From an uncultured bacterium (GTDB lineage Bacteria; Patescibacteriota; Gracilibacteria; Absconditabacterales; Absconditicoccaceae), in contig CAJZIX010000005.1 in NCBI GenBank assembly GCA_916049765.1, positions 1 to 61,805 of the forward strand: a DNA stretch of 61,805 nt. Direction: 5' to 3'. A model generated the notes under the pieces. The model ran no database searches. It was not told where the DNA came from and saw only the letters and a list, made by a program, of their open reading frames with translations. The translations under genes and the position numbers were made by a program. Position 1 is the first letter of the stretch, and each line of letters begins with the position of its first letter. Below are positions 45,101-55,520 of this stretch, piece after piece.

Positions 45101-45459
45101 GAATTTCCACTTCTTTTGTTCTGCTCAATTGCAATCGCAGGAGAAAGTCCGCTACAGTAGTCAATCTCTGGTCTATCTCCAAGGTTGAAAAACTGCCTAA
45201 GATAGCTGGAAAGCGATTCAATATACCTGTATTGTCCCTCTTTATAAATAGTTTCAAAAGCCAGAGAGGATTTCCCTGAACCACTCACTCAAGTGATGGT
45301 AATGAGCTTATTTTTCGGTAAAGTGAGATCAATATCTTTGAGGTTATGGGTTCTGATCCCTTGGAAAACAATTTCTTCTTCGGAAAGAGCGAGGTTTTGG
45401 CTTCCTATTGGGCTATTCAAAATGTCAGCTTTGAGATCAGTTTTTTTTGCCTTTGGCAT
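42199..45459 (-). CDS. uvrA: Excinuclease ABC subunit A
   Basis: 1086 residues. Damage-recognition ATPase of nucleotide excision repair. The first Walker A is ITGVSGSGKSS at residues 55-65, with the first Gly UGA; the first signature region is followed by the zinc-type CPNC...CPHC motifs. The second half has a Walker A (ITGPSGAGKTT), CPACNGYG...CELCQGKR zinc motif, LSGGESQR and a FLDEPTVGL Walker B. It is about 140 residues longer than typical UvrA; part is a repeat inserted at about residues 495-545, part a longer insertion domain near residues 210-320. Confidence 0.95.
43841..43985. repeat. REP-like element inserted in frame in uvrA
   Basis: CTGGATTGCTTCGGTCGTTC...CTCGCAATGACAAT at 43933-43970 and the related arm CTTTGCGAGCGAAGCAAACC near 43853-43875 form two hairpins of the same family as the units upstream of alaS. 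Within uvrA it is translated as DCHCEGGTTEAIQ and GLVCFARKEGVEA, residues absent from other UvrA proteins. The frame is kept. Confidence 0.75.
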
Positions 45460-45604
45460 TTGCTTTTATTTCAGAGATAAATCCTAACTTTGAGCATAGC
45501 TAAATTAAATGGAAATGCAATAGCTTCGGAGCGAAAAATTTGCTTTATTAGAATTTCAGATTATACTTATCTTAAGTATTTTTAGCATAATTTATTTTTT
45601 TGTT

Positions 45605-46363
45605 ATGAAGCAGACTTTAGAAATCCCTTTTCAAGAAATAACCCGCTATGATAAAGACTTGAAGAAAGTCTCTACTTCTTTAGTTCAAATTCTTGATGAG
45701 AAACCGATATGAAAAGGTTTTTACGGAGATGTTTCTGAAGTATTGGTAGATTATAAAGGCAAAAAGCTTCGTTTCGCAAAAAAATCGTTTGAAACTTCAC
45801 AAGACGCATGTATATCACATTTAAGATATCAAAAAGTGAAGGAAGCAAAACTGCCGACTCGGACAACCTATAGAGGCATAAATAGAACCTTTGAAGTTTT
45901 GATGACACTCGGAAATGCAGATGGTTCACTTCTCTTTTCTCCTCATAATGAATCCAAGGATAGAGAAAAAGCAAAATCTGAACATATTTTTGAAAAAATA
46001 AGCAATAAAGATGCTTTCTTTGAACAGGCTTATTCACTTCTTGTTAAGTGATCAGAGCAAGGAATTTTGTTGCCCTGGGATGCTTATTTTTTAAAAGTAA
46101 AAAATGGAGAACTTTCTCTTATTGTCTGAGATTTTGATCAAATTTCTTTGTGGAGAAAAACACCTTCTATGCAATTAAGACTAGAAGATAGTATTAAAGA
46201 GTTTTTTGGTTTCTTATCTAGAGTAGATGCTTACTTTGGTTTGGAATATAGGGAAGAGTTTTTTAATCTTCTTAAAAAGAAACAAGAAAAATGAGAAAAT
46301 ATACTTTCTAATATAGATATTCAGTCTCTTTATCATTGGTGTAACTTTATTCGAGAGGAATAA
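45605..46363 (+). CDS. Divergent protein-kinase-like protein
   Basis: 252 residues. A GKGFYGDV glycine-rich loop at residues 36-43 (first Gly UGA) is followed by KLRFAKKSF, like the kinase beta-3 Lys. Near the end ILLPWDAYFLKVKNGELSLIVGDFD resembles a catalytic loop plus DFG motif, with WD159 in place of HRD and DFD at 176-178 in place of DFG. No transmembrane segment. It lies 79 nt upstream of the pilus genes behind a separate promoter, so a link with pilus control is only suggestive. It could be a pseudokinase. Confidence 0.6.
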
Positions 46364-46380
46364 AAAAACTTTTTATAAAT

Positions 46381-46408
46381 TTGCAAAATTTGAGAAAACG
46401 ACTACAAT
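46381..46408 (+). promoter_or_regulatory. Predicted promoter of the pilus operon
   Basis: TTGCAA and TACAAT separated by 16 nt, ending 33 nt before the pilN-like start codon. Confidence 0.45.
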
Positions 46409-46441
46409 TAAGTCAGATTTTATCTTTTTAAAAGATTGACA

Positions 46442-47014
46442 ATGAGTCTATCTAAAGGAACTCAAGCTTGGAAATCCCGTTATTATCTTTTGCTTTTCCT
46501 CTTTCTTGGAGCAATTGGGGTTTTGTTTTATTTTTATGGAGTTTCTTATTTTCAGGAGAGAAATATGGCTTGATTAGAGCAGGAAATTCAGATTAAAAAT
46601 CAGGATATTGATCGTTTTTATCAAAATACGGGCTTTAAAGAGTTTCTTGCTATAAAAGAATTGGACGCTACAAGAAATCACTTACCATGGAGTGATTATA
46701 TTGAGAAAATTCTTAGTATCCTTGCAAAGGTGAAGGGAGTAGAAGAATGAAGAGGAAATGTTTTATTATCTGATTTTAAGGTAAATTTGGAAGAACTTTC
46801 CTTGGAAGGAATTGTTGGAAACCTCAAGGCTCTTTATCTTGCTCCAAGTGGAGGATCTGGTCTTTCTCTCTTAGATGAATTTAATGGTTTAGAATTTCTC
46901 AAAGATATTACTATTAGAAAATACGAAAAGAGTGAAGGAACGAGAGGTTTTAAATTTACTTTATCTGCTAAAGTTGTGAACAATGTCTGAACAGAATCCA
47001 CAGTTAATCAATAA
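46442..47014 (+). CDS. PilN-like type IV pilus assembly protein
   Basis: 190 residues. A short cytoplasmic N-terminus, one membrane helix (YYLLLFLFLGAIGVLFYFY), then a coiled coil (LEQEIQIKNQDIDRF) and a ferredoxin-like domain with LPWSDYIEKILSIL: the PilN plan. The identification rests mainly on topology and on the following PilO- and PilC-like genes, with which it overlaps (32 nt). It would form the inner-membrane alignment complex with PilO. Confidence 0.7.
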
Positions 47015-47774
47015 TTTGCTTGAGCAGCAGAAAACGACTGCTTATGCCCAACAACTTGCCATAGATGATGGTGATAATCAACTAGCAGTTACAAGAGTGG
47101 TAACTGCGAAATATAAGGTTTATGTTATTATTCTCCTTATTTTATGAGTTCTTTTGTGAAGTAAATATTTGCCAGATGCTTATGCTTATTATCGTTCAGT
47201 GCAAACAAATTATCAGCAAAAGCAAACTGAATTAATAAATTTAAAGCAGAAAATAGAACAATTGACTCAAGATAAATTACAGCTTCTAAATTTGAATAAG
47301 TATGCAGATCAGATTCTCGTATGTGTGAATGAAAAAAGAGAGTGTTCTGCGCTTCCAGATAATTTAAAATCTAATCTTTGACCAGCTGTTTCTTATCTTC
47401 AGATGGGAAATCTAAGTTCTGAGAAAATGAAAATTGATGAGAAAAAAATTTTGAAAAATTTGGATCAATACCTAATCAAGAATAATCCTGCAGAAAAGGT
47501 TTCTACACCAAATGGACAGATTGAAGAGATTGAGATTTGAGAACCAGAACCTGTAGCCAAAGACTCTGTTTTCTTTAAACTACCTATAAAGATAAAAGTT
47601 ACCTTTTCAGATAAAGATGATTTGATTTCTTTTGTAGATAATATTGAAAGATTTATTATCCCTAATGCAGAGGATCGTATTCTTTACCAGATTGATGAAG
47701 TTTCCTATGATATGATGGCATATGATGAGACTCAAACGACTGAAATTCAGCTTTCAGCTTATTATTTTAATTAA
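46983..47774 (+). CDS. PilO-like type IV pilus assembly protein
   Basis: 263 residues: a 50-residue cytoplasmic part, one helix (VYVIILLILGVLLG, two UGA-Gly codons), a coiled coil (YQQKQTELINLKQKIEQL) and a C-terminal beta-alpha domain with FVDNIERFIIP, typical of PilO. The gene starts inside the end of the PilN-like gene. It is the likely partner of PilN in the alignment complex. Confidence 0.72.
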
Positions 47775-47785
47775 ACTAGTTAGCA

Positions 47786-48910
47786 ATGATTCCTACAGAA
47801 AATATAAAATCTGAATGAGGATTCTTAGAGAAAATAATTATTTCTATTATGAGTAGTGTGGATAAAAGTTCATTTTCTGCTAAAGATAAAATTCTTTTCT
47901 ATAAAGAGCTTGTTTATATGCTTCATGGTGGAGTGTCAATTATGCAGGCAGTCGATACTATCAAAAAATCGACAACTAATTATGCACTTAAAGCGATTGT
48001 TACTAGTATTTCCTTCCATCTTAACGAGGGGAAAAGTTTTTCTTATGCATTAAGTCGTTTACCAGAATATTTTGATGAATCAGATAGCGCGATCATTAAA
48101 ACTGGAGAAAGTACTGGTAATCTCGATACTGTCTTGCAAGAGTTGGCGAATGAATACTCCTATCTAAATAGTATCAAGAATAAATATAAGTCAGCTTTGA
48201 CCTATCCAATTATTTTAATCATTATGTCGATTGGAGCAGTTTTATTTCTTTTTTCTTCAGTACTTCCTGGAATTTTGGAGATGTTTGTTGGAGAAATGGA
48301 TAAACTACCCGCAATTACTCGTATTCTTAAGGCTACTTCAGATTTTTTTGTTACTTCTTGGAAAACGATTCTTGTTGTGCTTTTTACTGCTATTGCAGTA
48401 ATTTGAATTTATGGGACTACAGATCAGGGAAAGAAGTCCCTTTCAAAATTTATGATGTCGTTTCCTCTTGTAGGAAAAATGACGAAGACCTATTATCTCA
48501 TTAAATGGGCAAGATATATGAAACTAATGATTAGTTCAGGTTTGGATTATGTACAGACTTTTCGTTTACTTAGAGGAGTGCTTGCAATTCCTGCCTATCA
48601 AGAAATGATTGAAAAAGTGATGGCTGGGCTTCAAATTGGAAAAACAATCTATGATACTATTAAAGACGAAACAGATTTGATCTATCCTAATGTTGCAGTA
48701 ATGATTAGAGTAGGGGAGGAAACTGCCCATTTAGAAGATTCTATGGGAAATATTATTGCAATGTATCAAGAAGAGCTTGATAATTCAATTACTCAATTTT
48801 CAAAAATTTTAGAGCCAGTGATTCTTATTTTTATGTGAGTTATTGTTGCATTGGTAGCATCAGGAATTTTTTGAGTTGTATTCTCTGTGATGGAAAATGT
48901 AGGAGTCTAG
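47786..48910 (+). CDS. PilC/GspF-like inner-membrane pilus protein
   Basis: 374 residues. Platform protein of the type IV pilus. Two GspF modules are seen: FYKELVYMLHGGVSIMQAVDTI...FSYALSRLP...IIKTGESTGNL and WARYMKLMISSGLDYVQTFRLL...MIRVGEETAHLEDSM, with three or four membrane helices. The C-terminal helix has two UGA-Gly codons. The extension assembled from an in-frame ATG at 47786 adds 21 residues before the first ATG seen in standard code. Confidence 0.9.
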
Positions 48911-48929
48911 CTTTATTTCTCTTGAAGAT

Positions 48930-49445
48930 ATGAAAAAAAACAGTAAAAGGGGATTTACTCTTGTGGAAATGTTAGTTGTTATTGTTATTATCGGAATCTT
49001 GATGGTTATTGGATTGGGACTTAATTGGAGTAGTCTTGATCAAATTAAAGCAAAATCAGCGAGAGAGGAGTTGACAACCTTTTTTGATGCAATTTTTCTG
49101 CAGATTAATATTTCTAATTATCAGAATCAAAAGGTATATACGGGTATTGAGCTTACGCTTTCAGGTGGAGATTCAAAGTTTTCTTACTCTTATTTAGGTG
49201 AATCTTCAGAAATTCAAAATCAGAGCGGAGATCTTTTTGGAAACTTTATAATTACTGGTTTGACTGGTGATAGTTCGAGTCTTGATTTAGTAAAAGTGAG
49301 ATATAGGCCCTTTTCTCCTACATGTGAAATTAATGAAGGGAATGTTTCTTCTTTATCGTTTTCTATTCGTCAAAGGGGTAAGCAGGATGTCTGTTTTAAA
49401 TTAGAAAGTCAGTATTGTAAGCTGCAACAAGTAACTTGTAATTAA
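48930..49445 (+). CDS. Type IV prepilin-like protein
   Basis: 171 residues with the prepilin leader KRGFTLVEMLVVIVIIG: cleavage after Gly8 and Glu at mature position 5. The hydrophobic helix is followed by a globular domain with four Cys near the C-terminus (TCEI, VCFKL, YCKL, TCN), which could form disulphides. No UGA codon. It follows the pilC-like gene by 19 nt and is a candidate major pilin. Confidence 0.9.
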   Translation: MKKNSKRGFTLVEMLVVIVIIGILMVIGLGLNWSSLDQIKAKSAREELTTFFDAIFLQINISNYQNQKVYTGIELTLSGGDSKFSYSYLGESSEIQNQSGDLFGNFIITGLTGDSSSLDLVKVRYRPFSPTCEINEGNVSSLSFSIRQRGKQDVCFKLESQYCKLQQVTCN

Positions 49446-49513
49446 GCTTTTACTTGCATTTTCGTAAACTTTCCTTAGTTTTAAGGCGAGTTTTATTTTT
49501 TATTTATAAAAAA

Positions 49514-49975
49514 ATGAAAAATCCTGACTGCCTTTTTTGTAAGATTGTAGATGGAGAAATTCCTTCTCATAAGGTACGAGAAAATGACGAATTTTATGCT
49601 TTTCTTGATCTCTTTCCAAACTGTAAAGGACAAACCCTTGTGATCCCTAAAGAGCATTTTGATTCAGATTTCTTTATGATTGAAGATTTTGATTTTTATA
49701 CTCGTTATCTTCAGGCTGTCCGTGAGGTAGCAAGACTTTTAAAATCAAAACTTGGAGTTCAAAGAGTGGGAATGATTATGGAAGGAATGGGTGTGAATCA
49801 TCTTCATATCAAGCTCTATCCAATGCGGGGACTAACTAAAGGTTGGAAACCAGAAGTAAGTAAAGACGAAGTCTTTTATGAAACCTATCCCGGTTTTTTG
49901 ACAACAAAGCTTGGATCAATGGCTTCCCAGGAATCACTTTCTGAACTTGGGAAATTTTTAAGAGGAGAAAACTAG
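49514..49975 (+). CDS. HIT-family protein with altered His triad
   Basis: 153 residues. Starts KNPDCLFCKIVDGEIPSHK, the classic HIT start with CxxC, then FPNCKGQTLVIPKEHF. The active-site triad normally HxHxH reads NHLHIKLYP, so the third His is Lys; HIT proteins with HLHIKLYP exist. The nucleophile His is kept. Nucleoside phosphoramidase or dinucleotide hydrolase activity is likely but unproven. Follows the pilin gene but is probably unrelated in function. Confidence 0.85.
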   Translation: MKNPDCLFCKIVDGEIPSHKVRENDEFYAFLDLFPNCKGQTLVIPKEHFDSDFFMIEDFDFYTRYLQAVREVARLLKSKLGVQRVGMIMEGMGVNHLHIKLYPMRGLTKGWKPEVSKDEVFYETYPGFLTTKLGSMASQESLSELGKFLRGEN

Positions 49976-49982
49976 GGTATCG

Positions 49983-50585
49983 TTAAGAAATTGATACATT
50001 TTTTATGGCTTCTCGTCCACTGACTTTTTGTATTCAAGGATGTTCTTGTTCGATAAAGAATTGATTTCGAGGTTTATCTAACAAGAAAACTTTAATTCCT
50101 ACGGTTTCAAGATCGATCGCATATTTTGGATTATCTTCGACAAAAAGTTTAATTCCTTTTTGCTTACAGATTTCTTCTTTTGAGAAATGAGGGTGAGCGT
50201 CTCGATAGTGATTGCAGAAGATGATTTCATCAAAAAGATTCGGAAAATATTTTTGTATCCATTTTTCGGTAGCATGTTTTACCGGTTCTCCTCTTGCGGT
50301 TATTGCATAAAGAATGTGTCATTCTGATTTCCATTTTTTGAGTATTTCATAAGCTCAATGAACAGGTCTTAATTCTTCTAATGCACGTGGAGCGTTTTGA
50401 GCTTCAACAAAAAACCTAACTGCTTCTTCACGAGAAACCGTTTCATATCAAGGGATATTTGGTAAGTAATAGTCAGATACTTGAGCTCTGCTTAGTGGGT
50501 TTCAGGCAATTTTTCCACCAAAAAACTGCAAGGCAAATTCTAGGGTTTCACAAAGAACTTCGTCAATATCAATTCCAATATGCAT
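49983..50585 (-). CDS. HAD-family 5'-nucleotidase-like hydrolase
   Basis: 200 residues. N-terminal MHIGIDIDEVLCETLE contains the DxD motif I of 5'(3')-deoxyribonucleotidase-like HAD proteins. Motif II is ITARGEP and motif IV LFVEDNPKYA. Three or more UGA-Gly codons (IAGNP, IPGYE, VHGAY). It converges with the HIT gene (7-nt gap) and probably dephosphorylates nucleotides. Confidence 0.82.
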
Positions 50586-50593
50586 ATTCAAAA

Positions 50594-51001
50594 TTAGCAA
50601 TCTGAAGAAAGAATCCTACTAATATAGTCGTTTTGTAAGATTCTATATTTGGTAATATAATGTTCTACTTGATCCTTATCTTCTTTGAGTAGGCTATCAT
50701 AGCTGTTGTGTAGTTCTTCTAAAAAAACTGCATCTACACAGCCCTTTTCCTCTGCTAAGTGGATGGTATCTAAATAGGTTGCTTCTAGTTTATACTTTTC
50801 TTCTAGAAGTTGTCCATTCTTTCCTATAAGAGTGAAACTAAGTACTTCTATTTTTTGGATGATGTTTTTGAATCCCGAGTACAGTGCAATTTTTTCTGCA
50901 GGATGTGTTCTAAGATAATTTAGGCATGTCATCAAAAAAACAGTTCCAATAATAAGTTTGAAAATATTGTGAATAAAGGTGGTTTTTTCTTCGTGAGTCA
51001 T
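50594..51001 (-). CDS. Small membrane protein with charged C-terminal domain
   Basis: 135 residues, not recognised. A cytoplasmic start (MTHEEKTTFIHNIFK), one helix (LIIGTVFLMTCLNYL) and a helical, charged region rich in Glu, Lys and Asp with two Cys. No UGA codon. It lies 8 nt upstream of the HAD gene on the same strand. Confidence 0.65.
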   Translation of the reverse strand: MTHEEKTTFIHNIFKLIIGTVFLMTCLNYLRTHPAEKIALYSGFKNIIQKIEVLSFTLIGKNGQLLEEKYKLEATYLDTIHLAEEKGCVDAVFLEELHNSYDSLLKEDKDQVEHYITKYRILQNDYISRILSSDC

Positions 51002-51248
51002 AGAAATAATTGAGGATTAATGATGTAGAAGTAAGAATTTTTTAAAAAATACTATTTTAAACAAAACGAATATTCTTCATTTTCTCTACTTTGTGGTTAT
51101 ACAAAAAAATGGATCATTATCTTTGAGGTTAGAATGAAGAAGATTCTTTTTTGTTTTATGTTTTTCCTTCATGGGGAAATAGAGATTTTTTACAAGTAAG
51201 AATAAAAATCAATTCCCCATTCCGGAAAGTATACATTGTTTTAAATTT

Positions 51249-51623
51249 CTAGTCGTTTTCTTCTTCTGATTTAGAAGTTTTTTTCTGTTTTGAGTCAGCT
51301 TTTTTTTCTACTTTTTCAAGAAGATCTCTAAGGAGTGGGTTGAAGTATCCAGTTACGCAAAGTACTCCAGCAAGTAAAAGCAATACTCCCCAGATAAACA
51401 TTCTCAATTCCCAAAGTGCTAGTAGCAAAAGGACTCCTCCAAGGATTGTTGTAGTGATTTCTTCTGTAGAAGATTTATCTCGCCATTTTTTTAGACTTGA
51501 TGCGGCCTTTTTTGTTTCTTCTGCTCCACTTTCAAACTTTCCTCATAGTTCAGAAGCAACTTCTTGGATTTTATCTGTCATTGCATCAATTTTTTCTCCA
51601 GTTGTTTTTTCTTTTTTTGTCAT
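51249..51623 (-). CDS. Small membrane protein with charged flanks
   Basis: 124 residues, not recognised. A Lys-rich N-terminal amphipathic region (TTGEKIDAMTDKIQEV), two hydrophobic helices (TTILGGVLLLLALWEL and FIWGVLLLLAGVLCV) and a tail of Lys, Ser and Glu. One UGA-Gly. No domain recognised. Confidence 0.7.
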
Positions 51624-51796
51624 TGTCGTTTTTTGTAAAAGAATAAAGCTAACTTCCTTTTAGTTATTTTTTTAAAATATGCAAGTGCTTTCTCAGATTT
51701 TTTATTCTTTTTTTGTTTTTCTAAAATTTAACATTACTTTATATATTAATTTTTCTTTTTGTAAAGAAGTATGGAAAGAGAAATCCTCAGAAAAAT

Positions 51797-51824
51797 TTGA
51801 CAAAGGATTATAAATGGCTATACT
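51797..51824 (+). promoter_or_regulatory. Predicted strong promoter of the fibre-like protein
   Basis: TTGACA and TATACT with a 16-nt spacer, a near-consensus sigma-70 pair, 42 nt upstream of the next start codon. Confidence 0.6.
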
Positions 51825-51865
51825 TATTTGTGAGAACTTTCTTTTTATACTTTAATTCCCGTATA

Positions 51866-54800
51866 ATGACAGCTCATCAAACAAAATTTTTTAAACTAAA
51901 AGAGGTTTCATTCCCAATTCTTTTATGAATTGTTGGAGTGAGTGTTGCTTTAGTTCTTCATGTTTTCGGAGTTTTTAGTCATGCTAAGCCTATTGAAAAC
52001 GAAGATAAAGTGACTGTAGATGGGGTGGAAAATGTTGTTCAGTATCTGACTTCTCTGGTATTGCATGCTCCATGAACTTCATCTCAACTCATTACTATTC
52101 AGTATGATGGAGGTATTGATGCTCTTCGTGTGAATGGGAGAGTTAATGCAGATGCTCTCGTTATTGATGCTGGACAAGTTAACAATAACTCTTCCGTAGA
52201 AGGAAATGCTGTTTTTTGATGAATGGGAAATAGAGTAGATGGTCAAACTTCTAATAATTTGATTGTAGGGTGAGAAAACAATACGATTAATTTTGCTAGA
52301 CTTAATGGTGCTATTCCTGGAAGATTTTGAGTTTCCCAGGGGGGAGGTTCTGTTGTGATTGGATCTGCAAAGTCAGAGATTAGAACTTCTGATAATGTCC
52401 TTAATATTGGAACAACAAATTCTTCATTTAGTAATAAAACTAGGAATGTTGCAGCAATAGGGTGACAAGTAGTTGCACAAGATGTTGAAAATAGTGTTGC
52501 TTTCTGAGCTGGGAAGAAGACTCTTGCCTCAAATTCAATACTCCTTGGGAAATCAATTAATGCAGGAGGTAAAAATCAGATTTTTGTTTGGTCAGATAGT
52601 GACGAAGAGTTTGCACCTGAACATTCAAATGCCTTTTATGTAAATGCAGCAAATGGATTTGGACTTAATACTACTGCTCCTAGAACAAAACTTGATCTCG
52701 GAAATGTAGGGGTTTTGAAGATAGCAAAGACTGAACCTAAGAATTGTTCTCAGAGTTCGGCTGGTGTTACTTCTTATGCAGGATCGGTGTTCTGTGGATG
52801 TGATGGAAAAGAATGGATTCCCCTTACCTCTGATATGACTCCGGAGAAAGTTGCTGCTTGTAAAACTCTTGGGAAAGTAAAGTGTATCGGAACTATTAAC
52901 ACAGATTCAAACGCTACTAATATGTGAGAAAGTTCTGCATATTCTCGATGGAATCATGAGTCAGATAAACGAGAACCAATGGGATGGAAATATTCGTCTA
53001 AGGATAAGTTAGGTGCCTGTGAATATAATTGTAAAATTTGATTTCATCCTGGTGCAAATGATCCAGAAGGGTGGCTTCAGGTTTGAGCGTGTAAAGCTTG
53101 TAGTGAAGTAGTGAATAAATTCAGATGGAAAACAGCAGGAACAGGAAATGATAACTGTGATTTTACCTGTAAGGCGAGCTTTAAATATACTAATTCTTCC
53201 ACACAGAGAATATGTTCAGATTGTGAGGTAGGAACTTATACAGAAAATGATAATCAGGATAAAGTTTGTAAGAATTGTAACGCTCCAGAAAGACTTTCAA
53301 CAGGGGCTATCAGTCCAGCATTCTGAACACATTATTATACTTTTGATACTAAAGGAACAGGGGAAAATGCATGTGATTTTACCTGTGATGCTCGTTATGC
53401 TTACTTTTTTAATGGGAAAGGAAAACATGATTCAAGAGATTCTTTGAGTGCTGATTTAGGTAGTCAAGCTTTAGATTTAGGTATATCAGTAGGTCGTGGA
53501 GAAGGATGAAAAGGAGGAATAGGGACTAATCCACTTCCTGGTCAGGGGACTCCTCTTATTAAAAAAGACTGAGTAAAAATGTGAACTTCTTTTTTTCCTG
53601 TTTCGTACAATGCCTGTGTATATTGTAAAGTGGGTACTTGGTCTGCTGGTTGAAAATCTAAAGAATGTACAAACTGTACGAATAAACAAGAGAATATTGA
53701 TTATTGGGTAGATAATGTTAAAGGTATTCTTTCTGATTTTTCTACATACATTGGTAATGGTTCTGCAAATGATTGTGATTGGAAATGTGATGCTAATAAA
53801 GGATTAGAAAAACATGGAGATATTTGTAAATGTCGTGCTAATACTCATCTAGAGTGAGGAACATGTATTGCTAATACTAGTAATGGTCAGTGTAATTTGC
53901 GTCGTCAGCCATCTGGTAACTGAGTTAAAATTTGAGCTACAACATATTCTCGTATCTGGAATCCAGATCTAGATAATCCAAATTATAAGGGGACATGGTC
54001 TGCTCCTGCTACAAAGTCTTGGGTGTATGTAGAAAATACAACTTCTCTAAGTCCTTGTCAGTGGTCATGTGCAACTGGTTATGAACCAAGTGGTAATACT
54101 TGTGTGAAAAAAGCAGTTCCAGTAAACGGAGCATGTGCTCAGAATGTTACGGTTCCTATTGATGGTACCAAATTAGTAGATTATGCTCAGGCTAATTCAT
54201 CTCTCTTCTGTAGCCCAGGAACTTTGGTTGGTCCTGTAATCTCAAAGGGTAAGTTAGAATGGAAATGTAAGGGAATAAATGGATGATCAACTTCTCCAAC
54301 CTGTAGTGTTTCATGTCCAGCTAATTATACTTTGCAGAATGGAGCTTGTGTTAAATCAGAAAATTTTTCTTGTGAAAATGTTCAAATAAAAGTAAGAAAA
54401 GGCTGTGGTTGAGCATGAGTAGGGGATGAGTGGTCAAATAGTTGTAGAGCTTCAATAGAAAAAATTTCTCTGAATGGAAAGAATATCAACGATAAAATAA
54501 AATCTATATCGGGAAAGATATCTGGATTTATTAGGCAGAAAAATTGACCAAATCAGAATCATTATCAAGAAGAAATTGTTGATAAAAAGTTTAGTGTTAG
54601 TATCTGAGAAGAATTTGAATCATCATTCGATGAATGCTATCTTCCTGGATGTGAAAGGCAAAGTGATTGGAGTTGGGATTATGTAGCTCATGTTCTTACG
54701 AAAGATGGAACTGAATTTGAGTGTCCTGCTTCAGATCAAAGTTATTTTTGTTTAAATTTACCAGTGAATGCTGTTGCAAATAACGATAAAGACCCCATTT

Positions 54801-55300
54801 CATCAGATAAAAATTATTTCTATAGCACAAATACATCAGAAATCTGCTCATTTCAGTGTAAGAAAGAATATACTTATAAGTCTGGGAAGTGTGTAAAACA
54901 AGACATTGCTGAAGAAGCTGATGTAACAGTTAAATTAAAATGGGAAAATCCTTGACAGAGTTACCTTAGTTGTATGGTACGAATCAAAGTTGAATGAAAA
55001 TCCTCCTCCTATGGACCTTTTCAGCGTCGTCTCGAATTTAAACACAATTGAGGAGGTGAATATATTGCTAATTTAAAAGAACACTATCCAAATTTAAAGA
55101 TAAAAAAATGAGATGTAGTTAAAATACAAAAGGTAGATTGTAGTGGTAATAAAATAAACAATAAATGGCCACAATGGGAATCTCGAGAAGATTGTAAATC
55201 AACAGGGCAAATGCGTTTTTATCCTTGTAAAATTTGGCATACAATTAATACATCACCCTATACCATTGAAGTGCCTCTGGGGGATTATAGACGTTCTTAA
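51866..55300 (+). CDS. Giant Cys-rich fibre-like surface protein
   Basis: 1144 residues, one frame across more than 25 UGA-Gly codons. An N-terminal signal anchor (FPILLGIVGVSVALVLHV) is followed by a beta-solenoid-like region with phased repeats such as NNSSVEGNAVFGG, NNLIVGGENNTI and NSVAFGAGKKTLASNSILLG, like YadA-type heads. Then FYVNAANGFGLNTTAPRTKLDL matches the GIGTTxP collar motif of tail-fibre proteins. From about residue 285 come many Cys pairs (CKAC, CSDC, CKNC, CVYC, CTNC with TYTENDN-type GCC2/ephrin-receptor-like units). No C-terminal anchor is seen. A trimeric fibre adhesin is inferred, suited to binding a host or neighbour cell. Confidence 0.87.
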
Positions 55301-55305
55301 TAATA

Positions 55306-55337
55306 AAAAACTCTGATTGAAAGATCGGAGTTTTTTT
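55306..55337 (+). terminator. Rho-independent terminator
   Basis: AAACTCTGAT and ATCGGAGTTT form a near-perfect stem with a six-base TGAAAG loop and a TTTTTTT tail just after the fibre gene. Confidence 0.88.
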
Positions 55338-55520
55338 ATTCCTTTTTTTTAGTGTTTGCTAAATTATATCAATTTACAATATCCAATTACTATCTTTGTG
55401 AAGATTTTTATCTGTTCTCCTTTTTTTTATAGATTTAAATTTTTTGTAAAATCCTTTGATTTATCCTATAAAAATGCTATGTTTAGAATGATCTTATCTT
55501 TTACTTTCTAAATAATTCCG

